Positions 9,068 to 19,072 of a stretch of DNA of 63,231 nt are shown here, piece after piece (the first letter of the stretch is position 1; the number at the start of each line of letters is the position of its first letter). The position numbers and the translations under genes are program-made. The stretch spans positions 1 to 63,231 of the forward strand of contig NZ_CP022305.1 of NCBI RefSeq assembly GCF_004216475.1, given 5' to 3'. Under the pieces are notes generated by a model that did not search any database, was not told where the DNA came from, and saw nothing but the letters and a program-made list of their open reading frames with translations. The stretch is from Thalassococcus sp. S3 (lineage in GTDB: Bacteria; Pseudomonadota; Alphaproteobacteria; Rhodobacterales; Rhodobacteraceae).

Positions 9068-10936
9068 GTGTCAGATGGAAAAATTTCAGTAATCGTCGCA
9101 TGTTATAATCTCGCGGATCATATCGGTGACTGTATCGCGGCCCTGGCCGCGCAGAGTGTCGAAGTATTCGAAGTTCTTATCATTGATGATGGCTCCACCG
9201 ATAGCAGTGTTGAGGTTGCACAGGCCGCGATCGGCGAAGATCAGCGATTTCACCTGATCAGCCAGCCCAATGGCGGCCTGTCGGCGGCCCGCAATGCCGG
9301 TCTTGAGCGGGCAGGGGGGGATTACATCGCCTTTGTCGACGGGGATGACCGGGTCGCGCCGGACTGGCTGGCCAGGATGTATGACGCGCTCAGGCAGCAT
9401 GACGCCGATTGGGTGGCTTGCGGTTTGCGTTATTGCCGGGCGGACGGGACCGGCAAGGTCCATTCGGCGATACATGACGCGCCCGATCTGGCGGACGATG
9501 CCCTGCCGCACCGATATGCCCTGGACAGCTGGACCGATGTGGTGCGCCACTTCCCCTCGGCCTGGAACAAGCTCTACCGGCGCCGCCTGATCGAGGGGCT
9601 GCGTTTCGACGAAGGGACCTATTTCGAGGACCACGCCTTTTTCTACCGCGCGGCCAGCCGGACCGATCACCTCGTACATGTGCCCGAGCCGCTTTATCTG
9701 CAGACCCAGGGCCGCGAGGGGCAGATCACACGCGAGGATTCCGACCGCGTTTTCGAGCAGTTTCCCGTGCTCGACACGATGCATGACATCATGCAGGCCT
9801 CCGACAAGCCCGACAAGGAAGCCGCCTTTCAGAGGATCGCGTCCCGCCTGGTCTTTGAACGGGCCACGGCCTTGGCCGATCCGGTGCGCCGGACCCGGTT
9901 CGCCCGCGCGGCCCGGCGCTATTTTGCGGCCAACGACCTGAGCTACCGGCCCGATTGGGACGAGGGGATCTCGCGCACCTGGCGGATCGTGATGGAAGGG
10001 CGTCTGCCGCTATCGGTCATCGTGCCGACGGACCAGGTCGATCAGGCGCTGGCCGATACGGTGGCCAGCCTCGCGGCCCAGACGATGCGCGACTTCGAAA
10101 CCCTGATCGTGATCGACAGTGACGACGACACCGTCCGGCAGGAGAGCCTGGCCCTGGCCCGGGATCTGCCCCGGGCCTCGGTTCTGATGAACGGAAGCGC
10201 AGGGCTGGCCGCGGCCCGCAACCGGGGCTTTGACGTGACCCGGGGCGATTACGTCGTCTTTTTCGATGCCGGCGACCGGCTGGAGCCGGGCACGCTGGCC
10301 GGCTGGGTCGAGGCGATGGAACGCCGGGCCACGGTGTTCGGGTTTTCCAGGTTCCGCATCGGGCTGGCCGACGATGCGCCCCAGCATAACGGATTTCACG
10401 ACAGTACCGGGCGCGAGGAACGCCTGGTGCCGGGGGTCTTCACGCTTGATCCAGCCTCTGTTCTGGCCCTGCACGCCCATCCCTCGGCCAAGATCTTCCG
10501 GCGCGATTTCCTGCTTGATCACGACATCCGCTTTCCCCCGGGCCCCCTGTCGAGCTGGTCCGTGACCCTGCAGGCCGCCCTGATGGCGGGGGAGGGGGCC
10601 TATTTCGCCCGTCCGGGCCTGCGCATTGCCGACCGGCCCGAGGCGCGCCGCATCTGGCGCCAGCCCGAAACGCCGCAGGCGCTGGCCCAAGCGCTTGAGC
10701 GGATGGCCGAGACCTTTGGCGAAACCAGCGCCCTGCCGCATGGATGGTATCGCCAGCTTTTCGCCCGGGCCCTGTGGGAGAAGCTGAACTTCGCCGCCTT
10801 CCCCGACGCGGCGGCGATGGACCTGTTCTGCCAGCAGGCGCGGGATCTTGCAGCAGCTCTTCCCCTGGAGGGCGATACGCTCGACCCTTATGTGGGCCCG
10901 CGCGTCCAGGAGCTTCTCACATCCGCGGGTCGGTGA
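9068..10936 (+). CDS. Tandem-domain GT2 glycosyltransferase
   Basis: A 622-aa protein with two family 2 glycosyltransferase modules. The first (about residues 5-220) starts SVIVACYN and has a canonical FVDGDD motif (Asp91-94). The second (about 315-540) starts SVIVPTDQ, keeps SAGLAAARNRG, and has FFDAGD in place of DxDD, so its activity is less certain. The GTG start at 9068 is chosen because AGGGGAG lies 9 nt upstream. A bifunctional polymerase or two-linkage transferase is possible. It is transcribed away from the sulfotransferase at 8203-8958. Confidence 0.85.
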   Translation: MSDGKISVIVACYNLADHIGDCIAALAAQSVEVFEVLIIDDGSTDSSVEVAQAAIGEDQRFHLISQPNGGLSAARNAGLERAGGDYIAFVDGDDRVAPDWLARMYDALRQHDADWVACGLRYCRADGTGKVHSAIHDAPDLADDALPHRYALDSWTDVVRHFPSAWNKLYRRRLIEGLRFDEGTYFEDHAFFYRAASRTDHLVHVPEPLYLQTQGREGQITREDSDRVFEQFPVLDTMHDIMQASDKPDKEAAFQRIASRLVFERATALADPVRRTRFARAARRYFAANDLSYRPDWDEGISRTWRIVMEGRLPLSVIVPTDQVDQALADTVASLAAQTMRDFETLIVIDSDDDTVRQESLALARDLPRASVLMNGSAGLAAARNRGFDVTRGDYVVFFDAGDRLEPGTLAGWVEAMERRATVFGFSRFRIGLADDAPQHNGFHDSTGREERLVPGVFTLDPASVLALHAHPSAKIFRRDFLLDHDIRFPPGPLSSWSVTLQAALMAGEGAYFARPGLRIADRPEARRIWRQPETPQALAQALERMAETFGETSALPHGWYRQLFARALWEKLNFAAFPDAAAMDLFCQQARDLAAALPLEGDTLDPYVGPRVQELLTSAGR

Positions 10937-11081
10937 TCATACGTTATTGATTCCAAGGCATTAGCCTGACGTTCCTGCACAGTTTCACCATCTTGGCCGG
11001 GCAAGGGCGGACGGTGATTGCGTCCGGGTACGCTCTCACGGCATAAGCGATGAAGCGGCAAGCTGTCTTTGAGGATATACT

Positions 11082-14000
11082 ATGCTAAGTTTCCGGACCC
11101 ATGGCGGGGCCTCGTTTACCTATGAGGCGGAATTTTCAAAAGCGCATTACGCTAATATCAGCTTTTTCGACAGAAACCTGGAAGACATCCTGTTTCACCT
11201 CTCCCTGCGGGGAGAGACGGGCCATGTGGTCACCAACAGCCGCGCCGGCGACACATGGCAGGCCGAAACATTTCACGAGATGGCCCTGCACGAGACGGGG
11301 AACAGCGTCGAGGTCCACTTTGCCGAAGACGGTGTGACGGTTCAGATCAACGGGGCGGATTTTCACCTCGACAGGGCCCGGCTGGGGGATCTCGAGCGGA
11401 TCGACCTGGTGGAATTCACCGGCGGCATTCCCGAGCAGAGCGTGGTGATCGACGGTCCGGCCAATGCCGACCGCGAAGGCCAGGGAGAGGTTGGCCTTGT
11501 TCTGCCGATGACGATCGAGGGCTGGGCCTGCGATCCCGGTCTGATCGAACAGACGATCGCCATCGACATACCCGGCCTGGACATGCCGCCCGCACCGGAG
11601 ATCTTTGCCCGTCCGAACGTTGCCCACCGTATCAATGCCCCGACTGACAATATCGGCGTGCGCGCGACCCTTCCGGGACGGATCTGGCAGGGCCGCGCCG
11701 GAAGCTCTCCGGTCACGGTCCAGCTGTTGTCGAACAATATTCCCTGTGGCGCGCCCCTGACCATCGCGCCATCCGATATCGTCCGGCAGATCGAACAGAT
11801 CGTGGGCCAGGAAGAGCGGGATCTCTTTTCGATGCTGCTGGCCATCGAACATGTGCGCTATGCCGGGCTGATGCCGCTTCTGAGCAAAACCGCGCGGGAG
11901 GCACTGACGAGCCTGGCCGCGGAACGGGGGCTGACGGCCTTCCTGACATCAGCGGAGCCAGCAGCCGACGAGAGGCCGGAGACGGACGAGACCGACCCGA
12001 CCGAGACGCCGACCGTCCGGGTCGCGCCCGAGATGCTCCTGGCGCAGCAGGCACGGGCCCGTTTCACCGAAACCATGCGGGCGAACCCGGAGACCGATCC
12101 GGCCCAGGCCCTGGCCGAGCATGTCGCAACCCATCATGTCCTGTCGCCGGAAGGCCGCCGCGCGCTTTACCTGTCCTTGAGCGAATATTTCTGTCTGCGT
12201 GACGATTTCGAGACCCTCTACACCCGGGCTGCTGCCGATGGCGTGGCCCATTTCGAGGCGGCGGAAAGCGCCTGGCACAATTCCTCGATCCTGCCGTTTC
12301 TCTATATGCAGAACCGGATCGAGGATATCCGGCGGCTTTTGTGGCGGCTGAACACCGAACTGACCGGCTGGGTCATTACGCCGGCCGTGGCCTGGGTGGT
12401 GCGGACGCTGATCACCGATGGTCCGCTCGCAGTGGGGGAGAAGGCACGCGAGGATATCCTTCACGCCTTTATCTCCTTTATCGACAAGCGCAGCGATACC
12501 TATTGGGAACGGGTTGGGTGCACCAAACTGACCGAGACCACGATCGCGCTTTTGACACATGCCGACCGGTTCGCCGATTACATGCAGCGTGATCTGGTTG
12601 CCTTTGCCCTGCGCAATTACGGCGTGTCGCATCTGTTCTGGGATCTGGTCGATGCGGCCCTGGCCGCCGGGACATTGCAGCCCGAGCCGCGCCTCGCGGC
12701 CGGGCGGGCGGCCTTCGCGGCGATTGTGCGGCGTGTCGAGACCGGGGCAGGGGATATCGAGGCCGATCTTGCATTCTTCGAAGCAGCCGGGACCAAGCAG
12801 ATCACGCGGTTCCGCATCGAGCTGCTGGGGCCGACGGGGATCGAACCCAAGCCGGGGCACACCGTTTTCGACACATTGACCCTCACGGGCCGGTCACAAG
12901 GCGAGGCAGCCCTGAGAGCCCTTGCGGCGCCCGGATTTTCGGATGGAGATCCCGAGCTTGTCACGGCGGCGGCCTCCGCAATGGCGGCGCGCTATGACAC
13001 TCTGCCCCGCGCGCCGTACCACCAGCTGCAGATTGCAACGAGCCGACGGGCAATGGCCTGCCTGGCGCGGCTGGCCGAGACGCCGGATGCCACGCAGGAC
13101 GTGATGAGCGAGCTGTCCGTCCTGTCCCGGGATCTGGCCACATTAGCCAGCCAGCGCAGCGCTTTTGTCGGGTTTGGCATTGGTCTCAGCCTGCTCAACA
13201 GTCTTATTCGTCTGGGCGCGGAGGAGGCAGCGACAGCGATGCTCGGCAGCCTTGGCGCAATCCGGGCCGCCCTGCCGCCGGATGAAAGCGAAAGCGTCCG
13301 TGACGCGCCGGCCCTGCGCATGGCATTGCGGGCGCTGCGGCGCACGGAACGAATGGTGGAGGGGCCGTTTGCCGGGGCCGCTCTGGAGCTGTTTCCCCGT
13401 GCAAGCCAGGCCTTGTCCGCCGCTGACAAGGCCGAGCGGTCCACCGAGATCGGCCTGGACTGGGCCGAGGCCTCGCCGTTCTTCGACACGATCGTCGTGG
13501 TCTTTTCCTGCCAGGCCAATCTCGACACCCGGATCGCGGCGATGCGCGAAGGCTGGCTGGCCCAGCTGGCAGAGATCGGCGTGCCTTATATCGTCGTGGT
13601 CGGCAACGGGGACGGGCGCCGGGACGGCGATGTCGTCTATCTCGATGCGCCGGACGATTATGAAGGCCTGCCTCTCAAGACCCTGGCGACGGTAGACTGG
13701 GTGACCCGGAACACCCCCTTCACGCATATGCTCAAGATCGACGATGATTGCTTTCTCAATGTCGACCAGTTCTTCCACAGCCACAGCTATCGCAAGTTCG
13801 ACTATTATGGCCGCCGCCTGACCCTGGTCGCGGGCCAGATGGACCGAAGCTGGCATTTCGGCAAATCCACATCGCCGCGTGGGCGGCTGGAGCTGGATAA
13901 ATCACCCGAACCGGCGCGCTATGCCGATGGCGGGTCAGGCTATGCGCTCAGCCGCCGGGCGATGCATATGCTCCTGCAGCAGGCCGCGACACCGGAGGGG

Positions 14001-15212
14001 CGCAGGCTGGTCCAGAACTCCTTTATGGAAGACAAGCTGGTCGGTGATCTTCTGGCACAGGCCAAGATCGAGGTGTCCGAGGAAGACCATTTCGTCGCCG
14101 TCCGGCGGCGCAGCCATGCCGAGGGGCTGGCCGTGTCGCGCTGGGTCAACGGGTTCGATGCCAGCGCGGCCGCGCCGACCAAGGTGGTCCATCTCGACAC
14201 CCATCACGCGCAGAAGGAGGCGGTGGAAAAGCTCACCGCCCCGACCCTCACGCCCAAGAAGATCTGGCCCAGCTATTCCCCGGTCAAACTGGTCTCCGAG
14301 ACCAACGCGCTGGAGCTGGTCAGCTCCGAGGCGCGCCTGGCCGAGGTCAATGGATCCGACATCGCCGTCGTGGCCTGCATGCGCAACGAGATGTTCATGC
14401 TGCCGCATTTTCTGGCCCATTACCGCAAGCTCGGCATCACCGGCTTTCTGATCGCCGACAATTGTTCGGATGACGGCACGCTGGAATATCTGGCCGAACA
14501 GCCCGATGTTGCGGTCTTTTCCGTCGATACCGATTACCGGCTTTCGCAATATGGCGTGGCCTGGCAGCAGGCGATCCTGTCCAACCTGCGGGTCGGTCGC
14601 TGGTCCCTGGTTGCCGATGCGGATGAGCTGCTGGTCTGGCAGAAGGAACAGACCGAAAGCCTGCCGGCACTGCTGCAAAGCGCTGATTTCGCCGCGTGTG
14701 ACGCGGCCCGGATCTTCATGCTCGACATGTATCCGCAAGGCTCTTTGGAAGAGGCCGGTTTTGCCAGCGGCGATCCGTTCGCCGAGGCCGGCTATGTCGA
14801 TGCCAAGGCGTTTCTGACAACCTCGTCGGGTCTTGGACCGTTCTCGAACCAGCCGACCTGGTCCAGCGGTCTGCGCCACCGGCTGATCCCGGGATCACGC
14901 CCGGAGCTTTTCGTGGCCCAGAAGATCGCCTTGCTGAAATACAAGCCCTGGATGCGATTGTCGGCGGGCCTGCATTACGCGGCCGACGTCCAGCTGTCGG
15001 ATCAGGCCCTTGTCTTTGCGCATTTCAAATACAATGCCGAATTTCGGGCCAAGGCGCAGGCCGAGGTGCAGCGCCGGCAGCATTTCAACAATGCCGAGGA
15101 ATATAAGAAGTATCTGGCCCTTCTGTCCGAGGGGCGTGACCGGATCTACGACCCGGCCCTGTCGGTTCCGTGGTTCGAGAACGAAACCGTCAAGCGTCTT
15201 CTGCGGGCGTAG
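11082..15212 (+). CDS. Giant glycosyltransferase: galectin-like + GT31-like + GT92-like
   Basis: A 1376-aa multidomain protein. Residues about 1-125 resemble a galectin sandwich: FHLSLR, then VVTNSR, then WQAE, then an F/V-rich VQINGADFHL strand, echoing the H.N.R / V.NS / W..E sugar-binding pattern. A long helical region follows. Residues about 798-1010 look like a GT31 galactosyltransferase/Fringe fold (FDTIVVVFSCQANLDTR, IDDDC at about 886-889). Residues about 1090-1330 look like a GT92/GT2-type transferase (CMRNEMFMLPHFLAHYRKLG and DADEL at about 1178). It is a paralogue of the protein at 39013-42624. Its 3' end overlaps the convergent sulfotransferase gene by 23 bp. Specificity is unknown; beta-galactosyl transfer is a guess from GT31. 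Confidence 0.8.
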   Translation: MLSFRTHGGASFTYEAEFSKAHYANISFFDRNLEDILFHLSLRGETGHVVTNSRAGDTWQAETFHEMALHETGNSVEVHFAEDGVTVQINGADFHLDRARLGDLERIDLVEFTGGIPEQSVVIDGPANADREGQGEVGLVLPMTIEGWACDPGLIEQTIAIDIPGLDMPPAPEIFARPNVAHRINAPTDNIGVRATLPGRIWQGRAGSSPVTVQLLSNNIPCGAPLTIAPSDIVRQIEQIVGQEERDLFSMLLAIEHVRYAGLMPLLSKTAREALTSLAAERGLTAFLTSAEPAADERPETDETDPTETPTVRVAPEMLLAQQARARFTETMRANPETDPAQALAEHVATHHVLSPEGRRALYLSLSEYFCLRDDFETLYTRAAADGVAHFEAAESAWHNSSILPFLYMQNRIEDIRRLLWRLNTELTGWVITPAVAWVVRTLITDGPLAVGEKAREDILHAFISFIDKRSDTYWERVGCTKLTETTIALLTHADRFADYMQRDLVAFALRNYGVSHLFWDLVDAALAAGTLQPEPRLAAGRAAFAAIVRRVETGAGDIEADLAFFEAAGTKQITRFRIELLGPTGIEPKPGHTVFDTLTLTGRSQGEAALRALAAPGFSDGDPELVTAAASAMAARYDTLPRAPYHQLQIATSRRAMACLARLAETPDATQDVMSELSVLSRDLATLASQRSAFVGFGIGLSLLNSLIRLGAEEAATAMLGSLGAIRAALPPDESESVRDAPALRMALRALRRTERMVEGPFAGAALELFPRASQALSAADKAERSTEIGLDWAEASPFFDTIVVVFSCQANLDTRIAAMREGWLAQLAEIGVPYIVVVGNGDGRRDGDVVYLDAPDDYEGLPLKTLATVDWVTRNTPFTHMLKIDDDCFLNVDQFFHSHSYRKFDYYGRRLTLVAGQMDRSWHFGKSTSPRGRLELDKSPEPARYADGGSGYALSRRAMHMLLQQAATPEGRRLVQNSFMEDKLVGDLLAQAKIEVSEEDHFVAVRRRSHAEGLAVSRWVNGFDASAAAPTKVVHLDTHHAQKEAVEKLTAPTLTPKKIWPSYSPVKLVSETNALELVSSEARLAEVNGSDIAVVACMRNEMFMLPHFLAHYRKLGITGFLIADNCSDDGTLEYLAEQPDVAVFSVDTDYRLSQYGVAWQQAILSNLRVGRWSLVADADELLVWQKEQTESLPALLQSADFAACDAARIFMLDMYPQGSLEEAGFASGDPFAEAGYVDAKAFLTTSSGLGPFSNQPTWSSGLRHRLIPGSRPELFVAQKIALLKYKPWMRLSAGLHYAADVQLSDQALVFAHFKYNAEFRAKAQAEVQRRQHFNNAEEYKKYLALLSEGRDRIYDPALSVPWFENETVKRLLRA

Positions 15213-16401
15213 CCGGGGGGGTCAGCCCGGCCTCCGTCTCGGGGCCTTTGTCGGGATCTGTGTCGGGGCCTGTGGCCCCGGCGGCGTCTTGCGCGCGCTG
15301 CGCTTCCATTTCCTCCGGTGTCTGCGGCGCCGGAGGACGCGGAAAGCTGAACTGGGGCGCGAAAAGATGCCGGCCCCATTTGTCGGGCATGTCCTTGTAG
15401 ATCTCTGCCACCAGATCCGCCCAGACCCCGACCAGCCGCGCCGTTTCGGGATCGAATTGCGCAGCCGTTTCCATATCGGGCCAATCGGCTGATCCGGGCT
15501 GATGTCTCAGGGCGTCGAGCGCTGTCGAGAGCGGGGTATCTGCAAAGAAGTCGCGGTCCATCGCCTGTGCATCTTCGGCATAGGTCGAGACGATCTGCTC
15601 TGCCAGGGCAGGGGGCAGGGCCAGGCCGGGCGCGGTGTCATCGTGCAATTCGGTCAGAAGGCGCGACGCATATCCCCCCAGGACATGGGCGGCGCTGCGC
15701 GGCATCACGCCTCGCAAGCGACCCTGAAGCGCGCAGATCATCGCGATCTCGTGCTGTGCGAGGTCATGCCGCTCGATCGTCGGAGGCAGATCGGAGAGCG
15801 TGTAGTCGCGCCCCTCGAAGACCATGTCCAGAAAATCGCTCAGCATCTCTCCTCCCACCAGGTGGTCCGGCAGGAGGGGGCGCACGGTCAGCCGGTCTCC
15901 GAACACCGCTTTCCAGCGTTCGAACCGGGTGTGATAGAGAAAGCGCCCATCGGCGCGTGTCATGTCGAAAAAGGCCTGAAGGTCCCCAAAGAAGAGACCC
16001 AGACGCAGCTGTTGTTCATATCCGATCAGAAAGCGTTCGGCATGGGGCCTGACATAGGCCACGATCCGCGCCTGTTTGCCCAGCCAGCGCATATGCGATT
16101 CAAGAACGTCGCGCACATCGGCCGGATCGGCGAATTCAAGCGCTTCGGCCGAGATGACCGCCATGTCGGCATCCCCGTCCCGGATCGGTTGCAGCAGCTT
16201 GAAACAGGTCGTTTCGGAATCCTTCGGATCGGCCGCATGCAAGGCGTGGGCGGCCCGGTTGTGATGCAGCTCCGAGCCGAAAACCTGCGGATAGAACAGC
16301 TTGAATTCGTCTGCCCTGGCATGTCCACCGGCTAGACAACGCTGCAGGCGCGCGCTGCCCGTGGTGTGATCCCCGATATGAACGATCAATGCCTTCGTCA
16401 T
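15190..16401 (-). CDS. Sulfotransferase-like protein with altered PAPS loop
   Basis: A 403-aa protein homologous along its length to its upstream neighbour (16409-17509): both share YVRPHA/YTRPHA, a central RF.RWKAVFGD.LTVR-type block and a C-terminal LV.VWADL. The loop reads GDHTTGSARLQ (10-20) where the neighbour has GDMKTGSTSIQ, so the usual Lys is Thr and the Thr/Ser after GS is Ala-Arg. The last 50 residues are Pro/Asp/Glu-rich and likely disordered. ATG 16401 is preferred over 16416 because GAGGGG precedes it. It may be inactive or a regulatory paralogue. It is the last gene of the minus-strand run from kpsM. Confidence 0.72.
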   Translation of the reverse strand: MTKALIVHIGDHTTGSARLQRCLAGGHARADEFKLFYPQVFGSELHHNRAAHALHAADPKDSETTCFKLLQPIRDGDADMAVISAEALEFADPADVRDVLESHMRWLGKQARIVAYVRPHAERFLIGYEQQLRLGLFFGDLQAFFDMTRADGRFLYHTRFERWKAVFGDRLTVRPLLPDHLVGGEMLSDFLDMVFEGRDYTLSDLPPTIERHDLAQHEIAMICALQGRLRGVMPRSAAHVLGGYASRLLTELHDDTAPGLALPPALAEQIVSTYAEDAQAMDRDFFADTPLSTALDALRHQPGSADWPDMETAAQFDPETARLVGVWADLVAEIYKDMPDKWGRHLFAPQFSFPRPPAPQTPEEMEAQRAQDAAGATGPDTDPDKGPETEAGLTPPATPAEDA

Positions 16402-16408
16402 GGTCCCC

Positions 16409-17509
16409 TCAAACACTGTCCGCCTGAGACAGGCCCCGCATCTCGCGGTTCAGGATCTCAAGGAAAAACAGGTCCCAGTGCTGTGGGTCGCGCTTGATCA
16501 GGTCCCCGATCAGATCGGCCCAGAATTGCGTCTGCTGCAGGATGCCGGGCGCGAAGTAATCCAGGATATCGAGCGATTGCTCTTCGTCGACCGCCGCTTG
16601 GGAGGCCTGCTCCATGGCGGTCTGAAAAAGGGGCCGGCCCTCAAAGAACGCGTCATCCAGCGCCACGGCATCCGGCCCGTAGGTCTCTTCGATCCGGTCC
16701 ATCAGCTCGCGGTGCAGGGCCAGGCGGGTGCTGCCCGCGACAGGCGGGGTGCGCATCAGAAATTCCGACAGGCGCTCTCCCACCCGCATCCGGGCCGTCA
16801 GCATCGCCTTTTGACCCCATCGGTGATTGATTTTCAGGCGCTGATGGAAATCGCGCAGCACCGCCATATCCGACAGGGCGAGCGATTCATTCGTCTGCGG
16901 CAGATCGACGACCTGAAATCCCGCGCCGTCAAAGGCGATATGAAAGAAATCCTGCACCACATCCTGTTGGAAGAGTTCCGGGCGCAGCATGGCCCGTACG
17001 GTTACCGCATCCCCGAACACGGCACGCCAGCGCATGTACCGGTCGGCATGGAAAAACCGCCGATCCTCCAGCGCGTCTTCGAAATAATCGGTCAGCGTTC
17101 CCAGGAAATAGCCCAGCTTGATGACCTGCGAATACGAAGACAGGTACCGGCTGGCATGGGGGCGGGTATAGATCAGGAACTGGATCAGCGGTTCATATTG
17201 CGGCAGGTACCGCCGGATCGCCGCCTGAAACCGTTCCGGCGGGACCTCCTCGAACAGCTCGCTCGACATCACCACCACATCCGCCGTCGATTGCGCGATC
17301 CGCTCGCTCAGGGCCTGCATCTCGGCATCGATCGCCTCGGTATCTTCCAGGGCAAAGGCCATGGCGAGGCTGTGGTGATAGGGGTTTTCGGGAGCGACCA
17401 CATAATCCAGCGTCTGGCTGGGGCAGCGCCATGCCTGACTGGCCAGAGCCTGCTGAATCGACGTGCTTCCGGTTTTCATATCTCCGACATGAAAAAGGAT
17501 CTTCCGCAT
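16409..17509 (-). CDS. Sulfotransferase-like protein
   Basis: A 366-aa protein starting LFHVGDMKTGSTSIQQAL, a canonical PAPS-binding loop (residues 5-22) with Lys12. VVVMSSELF and the segment FLIYTRPHASRYLSSYSQ (Arg plus Ser, 3'-phosphate type) follow. It lies 27 bp after the GT4 gene and 7 bp before its paralogue, so the three are an operon. Likely sulfates the polysaccharide handled by the neighbouring glycosyltransferase and Kps exporter; the substrate is not determinable from sequence. Confidence 0.8.
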   Translation of the reverse strand: MRKILFHVGDMKTGSTSIQQALASQAWRCPSQTLDYVVAPENPYHHSLAMAFALEDTEAIDAEMQALSERIAQSTADVVVMSSELFEEVPPERFQAAIRRYLPQYEPLIQFLIYTRPHASRYLSSYSQVIKLGYFLGTLTDYFEDALEDRRFFHADRYMRWRAVFGDAVTVRAMLRPELFQQDVVQDFFHIAFDGAGFQVVDLPQTNESLALSDMAVLRDFHQRLKINHRWGQKAMLTARMRVGERLSEFLMRTPPVAGSTRLALHRELMDRIEETYGPDAVALDDAFFEGRPLFQTAMEQASQAAVDEEQSLDILDYFAPGILQQTQFWADLIGDLIKRDPQHWDLFFLEILNREMRGLSQADSV

Positions 17510-17536
17510 TACCGCCGTACCGCCAAACGTCTGTTC

Positions 17537-19072
17537 TTACGCTGTCTTCGCTGTCGTCATCTTGGTCTCTCCCCGATAATGGGCGAGAAGATCGTAGATA
17601 TGTTCGTCCATCGACACCGGTGCCTTGGCATTGCGCCAATATCCTTCGGTGGTGATCTGACCCTCCAGAAGCGCCTCGACCCGCTCCTGGAAGCTTTCCA
17701 CATCTCCGGCTTCGAAGACCATGTCAGGGCAGTTTCCAAGCTCCTTGGCTCCGCCCAGATCGCTGGTCAAAAGCGGGATATGACGGGCATGCATCTCGAT
17801 GGCGACCTGCGGAAGGTTGTCTTCCCACTGGACCGGGATCAGGCCGACATCGACCTCTTCCAGAAGCTGGTCGAGATCGTCGTGATTGTAGCCGTCGGCA
17901 TAAAGGACCTGGTCAAGCTTCTCGCCCAGGGCCGAGATCCGGTACATCGTCTCATGATCCCCCCGGCGGGCACAGATCACCAGACGCAGCTGACGCGCCA
18001 GGGTGGTCGGCAGCGCCTCGAGCGCGTCGAGCAGAAAGTAAAAGCCCTTGTCGCGCCGCATATAGCCCAGATAGCCCAGCGTGAGGACGCCGCTTTCGGG
18101 CAGGATCGTCTCCTTGGCCCGGGTTTCGGCGAATTTCTCGGCATGTTTGGTGCCGATATAGCTGGTCCTGAGCAGCGCCGGATCGATCCCGAACTTGGCC
18201 GCGACAACGCCGACGCGGTCGGACACGCACAGCACCTGATCGCAATGGGTGTTGATGAGATCGGTGAAGGTTTCGCGCCGCCGCTTGAAGTTCAGAAAGG
18301 TCGGCTCCACCCGCGTCAGAAGACCCACCTGCATGTTCGGCATCGGCGCCTGGGCCGGGGCCATCGCCTTGCGGCCCCGTCGCGATAGACGCATATAGGC
18401 CCCAACCGAGCGGCGCGCGATGCGCAAGGCAGGCATGAAGGCCTTGTCGAAGGTGCGCGTGCCCGGACGGATGCCGTTTTTCTTGAGATTGAAGGCCACC
18501 GCATTGGCCAGCCGCACGATACGCTCATCGACCTTGTGCAGCAGGCAGCTTTCGCATTTCCGGCCGCCATCGAAGTCAAGGCAGTTTTCCGCCTCCTGGA
18601 ACCACAGGTTCACCTGGGGGCAAACCGGGTAATAATTGTGCAGCGACAGGATGACGCGGGTTTCTGGAAACCGCTCTTTCAGCTTGAGCACCGTGGCGGG
18701 CAGACCTTCGAGATTGTTGAAATGGATGACGTCGAAAGGCCCGTGAGTTTCGATGAAATCGCAGAAGGTCTCAACCGTCGCGGGATGGTCGATCTGGGTC
18801 TCGTTGCCAAAGGAATGATGCGCCGGTGACAGGACGCCGGAATTGACGATCTCGAAACGCCGCTCGCGGTCCTCTGTGGGGCCATGGCGCACCTTTTCCC
18901 AACGCGGCTCGTTGGAGAAGAGATCGTATGAGATCCCCGAGGAGAGAAACAACGCCTCGACATCCGGCTGGCCCTCCAGCGATGCGAGCACGTTTTTCTG
19001 ATAGACCGAGACGCCGCCACCCCGGTTCTCGTCATCCAGATAATCGACCCAGTTGTAGAACAGGATTTTCAT
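17537..19072 (-). CDS. GT4-type glycosyltransferase
   Basis: A 511-aa GT-B fold transferase. The N-terminal half has MKILFYNWVDYLDDENRGGG, IHFNNLEGLPA and SLHNYYPVCPQ followed by a Cys cluster (C..C..C in the QEAENC..GGRKCESCL region) seen in some capsule GT4 enzymes. The C-terminal half has LGYLGYMRRDKGFYFLLDAL and the donor-binding IPVQWEDNLPQVAIEMHARHIP. The ATG at 19072 is favoured because homology begins there; an upstream ATG at 19105 would add 11 residues. It lies between kpsM and two sulfotransferase genes on the same strand. Confidence 0.85.
   Translation of the reverse strand: MKILFYNWVDYLDDENRGGGVSVYQKNVLASLEGQPDVEALFLSSGISYDLFSNEPRWEKVRHGPTEDRERRFEIVNSGVLSPAHHSFGNETQIDHPATVETFCDFIETHGPFDVIHFNNLEGLPATVLKLKERFPETRVILSLHNYYPVCPQVNLWFQEAENCLDFDGGRKCESCLLHKVDERIVRLANAVAFNLKKNGIRPGTRTFDKAFMPALRIARRSVGAYMRLSRRGRKAMAPAQAPMPNMQVGLLTRVEPTFLNFKRRRETFTDLINTHCDQVLCVSDRVGVVAAKFGIDPALLRTSYIGTKHAEKFAETRAKETILPESGVLTLGYLGYMRRDKGFYFLLDALEALPTTLARQLRLVICARRGDHETMYRISALGEKLDQVLYADGYNHDDLDQLLEEVDVGLIPVQWEDNLPQVAIEMHARHIPLLTSDLGGAKELGNCPDMVFEAGDVESFQERVEALLEGQITTEGYWRNAKAPVSMDEHIYDLLAHYRGETKMTTAKTA

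Noticed and set aside
6247..10960. Shared TCATACGT motif upstream of the genes at 6303 and 11082
   Set aside because: An 8-bp match between two short intergenic regions is expected by chance at this scale, and the surrounding bases do not align well.
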